A stretch of DNA of 64,000 bases, taken from contig JAURZM010000070.1 in NCBI GenBank assembly GCA_030653385.1, positions 62,001 through 126,000 on the forward strand, given 5' to 3'. Positions 62,229 through 64,000 of the stretch are shown one piece after another. The stretch's first letter is position 1. Every line of letters starts with the position of its first letter. This DNA comes from Rubrivivax sp. Lineage in GTDB: Bacteria > Pseudomonadota > Gammaproteobacteria > Burkholderiales > Burkholderiaceae_C. A model generated the notes under the pieces. The model was not told where the DNA came from. It ran no database searches and saw only the letters and a list, made by a program, of their open reading frames with translations. The position numbers were made by a program, and so were the translations under genes.

Positions 62229-63239
62229 TCAGCGCTGCCCTGGCCGGGCCGCAAACTCCAGCATGGGCCTGGCCTGGCGGCCCAGAAAACGGGCCGGGTT
62301 CTGCGGCACACCTTCGAGCAGCACCTCGAAATGCAAATGGCTGCCGGTCGAGCGGCCAGTGTTGCCCACCTTGGCCACTTGCTGGCCGCGCTTGACCAAG
62401 GCGCCCACCTCGACTTCGATGCTGGAGCAGTGGGCATAGCGGGTCAGCAGGCCGTTGCCATGGTCGATCTCCAGCAGCTGGCCATAACCCGGGTGCCATT
62501 CGCGCGTGACCACCATGCCACCTGCCGCCGCCAGGATGGGCGTGCCCACTTCGGCAGGGAAGTCCAGCCCGGTATGCAGCGCGGCGCGGCCGTTGAAGGG
62601 GTCGGTGCGAAAGCCAAAACCCGAACCCACCGGCCCGATGACGGGCGCTGCGCTGGGCACCAGCAGCGCTGTCAGGCGGCTCTCCTGCAGGCGGGATTCA
62701 TAGAAGGTGAAGAGGTCGGTGTGCAGGTCGGTGGCTTCGTCCAGGCCGCTGACCAGGGTCTGCAGCTGTTCCAGCGAGAGGTGCTGCGCGGGCACGTAGG
62801 GCCCGCCCGTGCCGTTGGCGGCACTTGGCGCTTCGCCGCCGGCAGCACCCGTGGCGGCGCCGCTGGCCGCATCTTCGCTGCGGCGCAGGGGCACCAGGTC
62901 TTCCGGCTTCATGCCGGCCAGCCCCGACACCCGGTCGCCCATGGCTTCGAGTTTGACCAGCTTGGCCCTCATCTCGCCCACCTTCTGCGCCATGGCATCG
63001 AGGTTCTCGCGCATGAAGCGGTCGCGCTGGGCGATCTCGTCGCGCACGATCAGCCGCACCAGCGAGCTGACGACCGGCCAGCCTTCGCGCGCGGCCTTCA
63101 GGAAAATGAAGTGGTAGATGGAGCCCGAGGCGGCCATCATCACCACGGCCAGCGCGGCAGCCCCCACCAACAGTTGCCAGCGCTGGAACTGCAGCACACG
63201 CGTGCGTGCCATCGTGCCGTGGGTGATGAGCACCTGCAT
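62229..63239 (-). CDS. M23 family metallopeptidase, membrane anchored
   Basis: 336 residues from ATG 63239, which has a GAGGAG ribosome site. One N-terminal membrane helix (LLVGAAALAVVMMAASGSIY), a coiled-coil-like stretch (about 65-110), and a C-terminal LytM domain with the metal-site pattern HTGLDFPAEVGTPILA, and SHLHFEV near the end. The first metal ligand His and the HLH pair are both present, so it is likely an active peptidoglycan endopeptidase or an EnvC-like activator. It lies upstream of secA on the same strand, a common betaproteobacterial arrangement. Confidence 0.92.
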   Translation of the reverse strand: MQVLITHGTMARTRVLQFQRWQLLVGAAALAVVMMAASGSIYHFIFLKAAREGWPVVSSLVRLIVRDEIAQRDRFMRENLDAMAQKVGEMRAKLVKLEAMGDRVSGLAGMKPEDLVPLRRSEDAASGAATGAAGGEAPSAANGTGGPYVPAQHLSLEQLQTLVSGLDEATDLHTDLFTFYESRLQESRLTALLVPSAAPVIGPVGSGFGFRTDPFNGRAALHTGLDFPAEVGTPILAAAGGMVVTREWHPGYGQLLEIDHGNGLLTRYAHCSSIEVEVGALVKRGQQVAKVGNTGRSTGSHLHFEVLLEGVPQNPARFLGRQARPMLEFAARPGQR

Positions 63240-63254
63240 CGCTAGACTCTCCTC

Positions 63255-63608
63255 ATGGCATCGAACTCCCACCGGTCACCGTCGCCAGCCGCGCCCGGCA
63301 CTGCCGGTGTGCCATCGGGCCACCAGGGCCTGGCCGCCGCGCTGCGGGGCAACGAAACACTGGCCCATCTGCTGCAAAGGGTACGTGACTCGCGACTGCG
63401 TTTTGACACCATTTCCCCCTTGTTGCCCGCCGCGCTGGCGGCTTCGGTGAAACCCGGCCCGCTGGACGAAAGCCACTGGGTGCTGCTGGCTGCCCACGCG
63501 TCGGCGGCGGCCAAACTGCGCCAGATGGTGCCCGAACTGCAAGCCGCCTTGTCCGCTGCCGGTTGGGCCGGGCCGGCAATACGGGTCAAGGTGAGCAGCG
63601 CCCCCTGA
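63255..63608 (+). CDS. dciA: DciA/DUF721 family protein
   Basis: 117 residues. It has the DUF721 core: HLLQRVRDSRLRFDTISPLLPAALAASVKPG, WVLLAAHASAAAKLRQMVPEL and the final strand AIRVKVSS. DciA proteins load the replicative helicase DnaB in bacteria without DnaC. It is shorter than most DciA proteins and lacks a long C-terminal part. The start is divergent from the M23 gene with only 15 bp between the two start codons, and no ribosome site is visible for it, so the start is less certain than the gene. Confidence 0.75.
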   Translation: MASNSHRSPSPAAPGTAGVPSGHQGLAAALRGNETLAHLLQRVRDSRLRFDTISPLLPAALAASVKPGPLDESHWVLLAAHASAAAKLRQMVPELQAALSAAGWAGPAIRVKVSSAP

Positions 63609-63622
63609 GGCGCTGCCTGAAC

Positions 63623-63698
63623 TGGTGCCGGCTGTCCGAGTCGAACGGACGACCTTCCGCTTACAAGGCGGGTGCTCTACCAACTGAGCTAAGCCGGC
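63623..63698 (-). tRNA. tRNA-Thr(UGU)
   Basis: On the minus strand, GCCGGCT/AGCCGGC form the acceptor stem, with D arm GCTC-AGTTGGTA-GAGC, anticodon loop CTTGTAA (anticodon UGU, Thr) and T arm GTCCG-TTCGACT-CGGAC. CCA is encoded (63623-63625). The first anticodon-stem pair would be C27-A43, a mismatch; the other four pairs are good. Confidence 0.95.
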
Positions 63699-63764
63699 CG
63701 GAATGGCAATTCTAGAAGGCGCGCCGGTCTGCGGCTGTTACCCGATGCACGGGCGCGCGGGGAA

Positions 63765-64000
63765 TCATTTGATGCGCTTCAACGAAGGCCGACCGCCGGC
63801 GGGCGGTTGGCCCGTGGGCTCAGGCTCCGGCGACTCGGGTGGTTCCACGATCGCAGCAGCCGGCAGCGGCACAACGGGGCCCGACGCTTCCGAGCCAGCC
63901 GCTGGTTCGGAACTGGCCAGCCGCAGGCCGCGCGGGCCCGGCGGCTCGCTGCCAGGTGCACCGGCCCCCGGCGCCCCAGTGGGCACCGGAAAAGCCATGC
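63765..64000 (-). CDS. C-terminal part of an unidentified proline-rich protein (cut by window edge)
   Basis: An open frame of 78 codons reaches the right edge and ends at 63765 in GGRPSLKRIK. The visible part is almost all Pro, Ala, Gly, Glu and Ser, low complexity, with no domain. It could be the disordered tail of a larger protein that begins beyond the window, or a chance frame in G+C-rich DNA. The stop lies 66 bp before the tRNA-Thr gene on the same strand. Confidence 0.35.
   Translation of the reverse strand, partial: MAFPVPTGAPGAGAPGSEPPGPRGLRLASSEPAAGSEASGPVVPLPAAAIVEPPESPEPEPTGQPPAGGRPSLKRIK

Overview
The window is chromosomal DNA of a high-GC betaproteobacterium. Gene content and gene order (ubiE/ubiJ/ubiB, fmdB, DUF502, aspS, nudB; dciA, M23, secA, argJ; an exosortase-B exopolysaccharide locus) point to Burkholderiales, probably the Rubrivivax/Ideonella/Leptothrix neighbourhood. 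This placement is an inference from protein families and base composition, not from a database search. I see no rRNA, CRISPR array, insertion sequence or phage gene. There is one tRNA, tRNA-Thr(UGU).

Region 1 (1-12.9 kb) is mostly minus-strand housekeeping. It holds the 5' part of an ATP-dependent DNA ligase cut by the window edge, a ligase-associated MBL-fold exonuclease translationally coupled to a cation:proton antiporter, a small OmpA-like secreted protein on the plus strand, and then (reading down the minus strand) ubiJ, ubiB, fmdB-like, DUF502, aspS, nudB, an EEP-family hydrolase and a ClsB-type phospholipase D. A plus-strand FAD oxidoreductase interrupts this run between aspS and nudB.

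Region 2 (13.1-39.9 kb) is a complete methanolan-type, Wzx/Wzy-dependent exopolysaccharide locus with exosortase B. The plus-strand half carries the initiating sugar-phosphate transferase, the EpsL outer-membrane protein and sugar-nucleotide genes: galE, manC, rfbBDAC, gmd and fcl. A reversed cold-shock gene sits between rfbC and gmd. The minus-strand half carries export and chain-length genes (epsD, epsE, epsF, epsG), xrtB, epsI and a flippase. A second minus-strand operon of tightly overlapping genes carries four glycosyltransferases, a polymerase and a GH5 glycoside hydrolase. A methyltransferase lies between these two operons. The supplied sugars would be Glc/Gal, GDP-Man, GDP-Fuc and dTDP-Rha. 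EpsG carries two 24-residue repeats with a 5-residue spacer, which matches the MshEN cyclic-di-GMP-binding module.

Region 3 (40.2-45.8 kb) resumes the minus-strand housekeeping run: a Tim44-like protein, ubiE, a DUF971 protein and a 1315-residue FAD/Fe-S oxidoreductase. The EPS locus lies exactly between the Tim44-like gene and ubiJ, so it looks like an island set into a conserved ubiquinone-gene cluster.

Region 4 (46-52.4 kb) is a ugpBAEC-ugpQ glycerol-3-phosphate uptake operon with a Pho-box-like element upstream. A tail-to-tail MFS transporter follows.

Region 5 (52.5-57.3 kb) encodes secreted proteins: a Cys-containing envelope protein, a PEP-CTERM protein that is a plausible substrate for the exosortase machinery, and a large S8 protease with a PA insert.

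Region 6 (57.4-64 kb) is housekeeping again: argJ, a GNAT acetyltransferase, secA, an M23 peptidase and dciA, followed by the tRNA and the end of an unidentified proline-rich gene.
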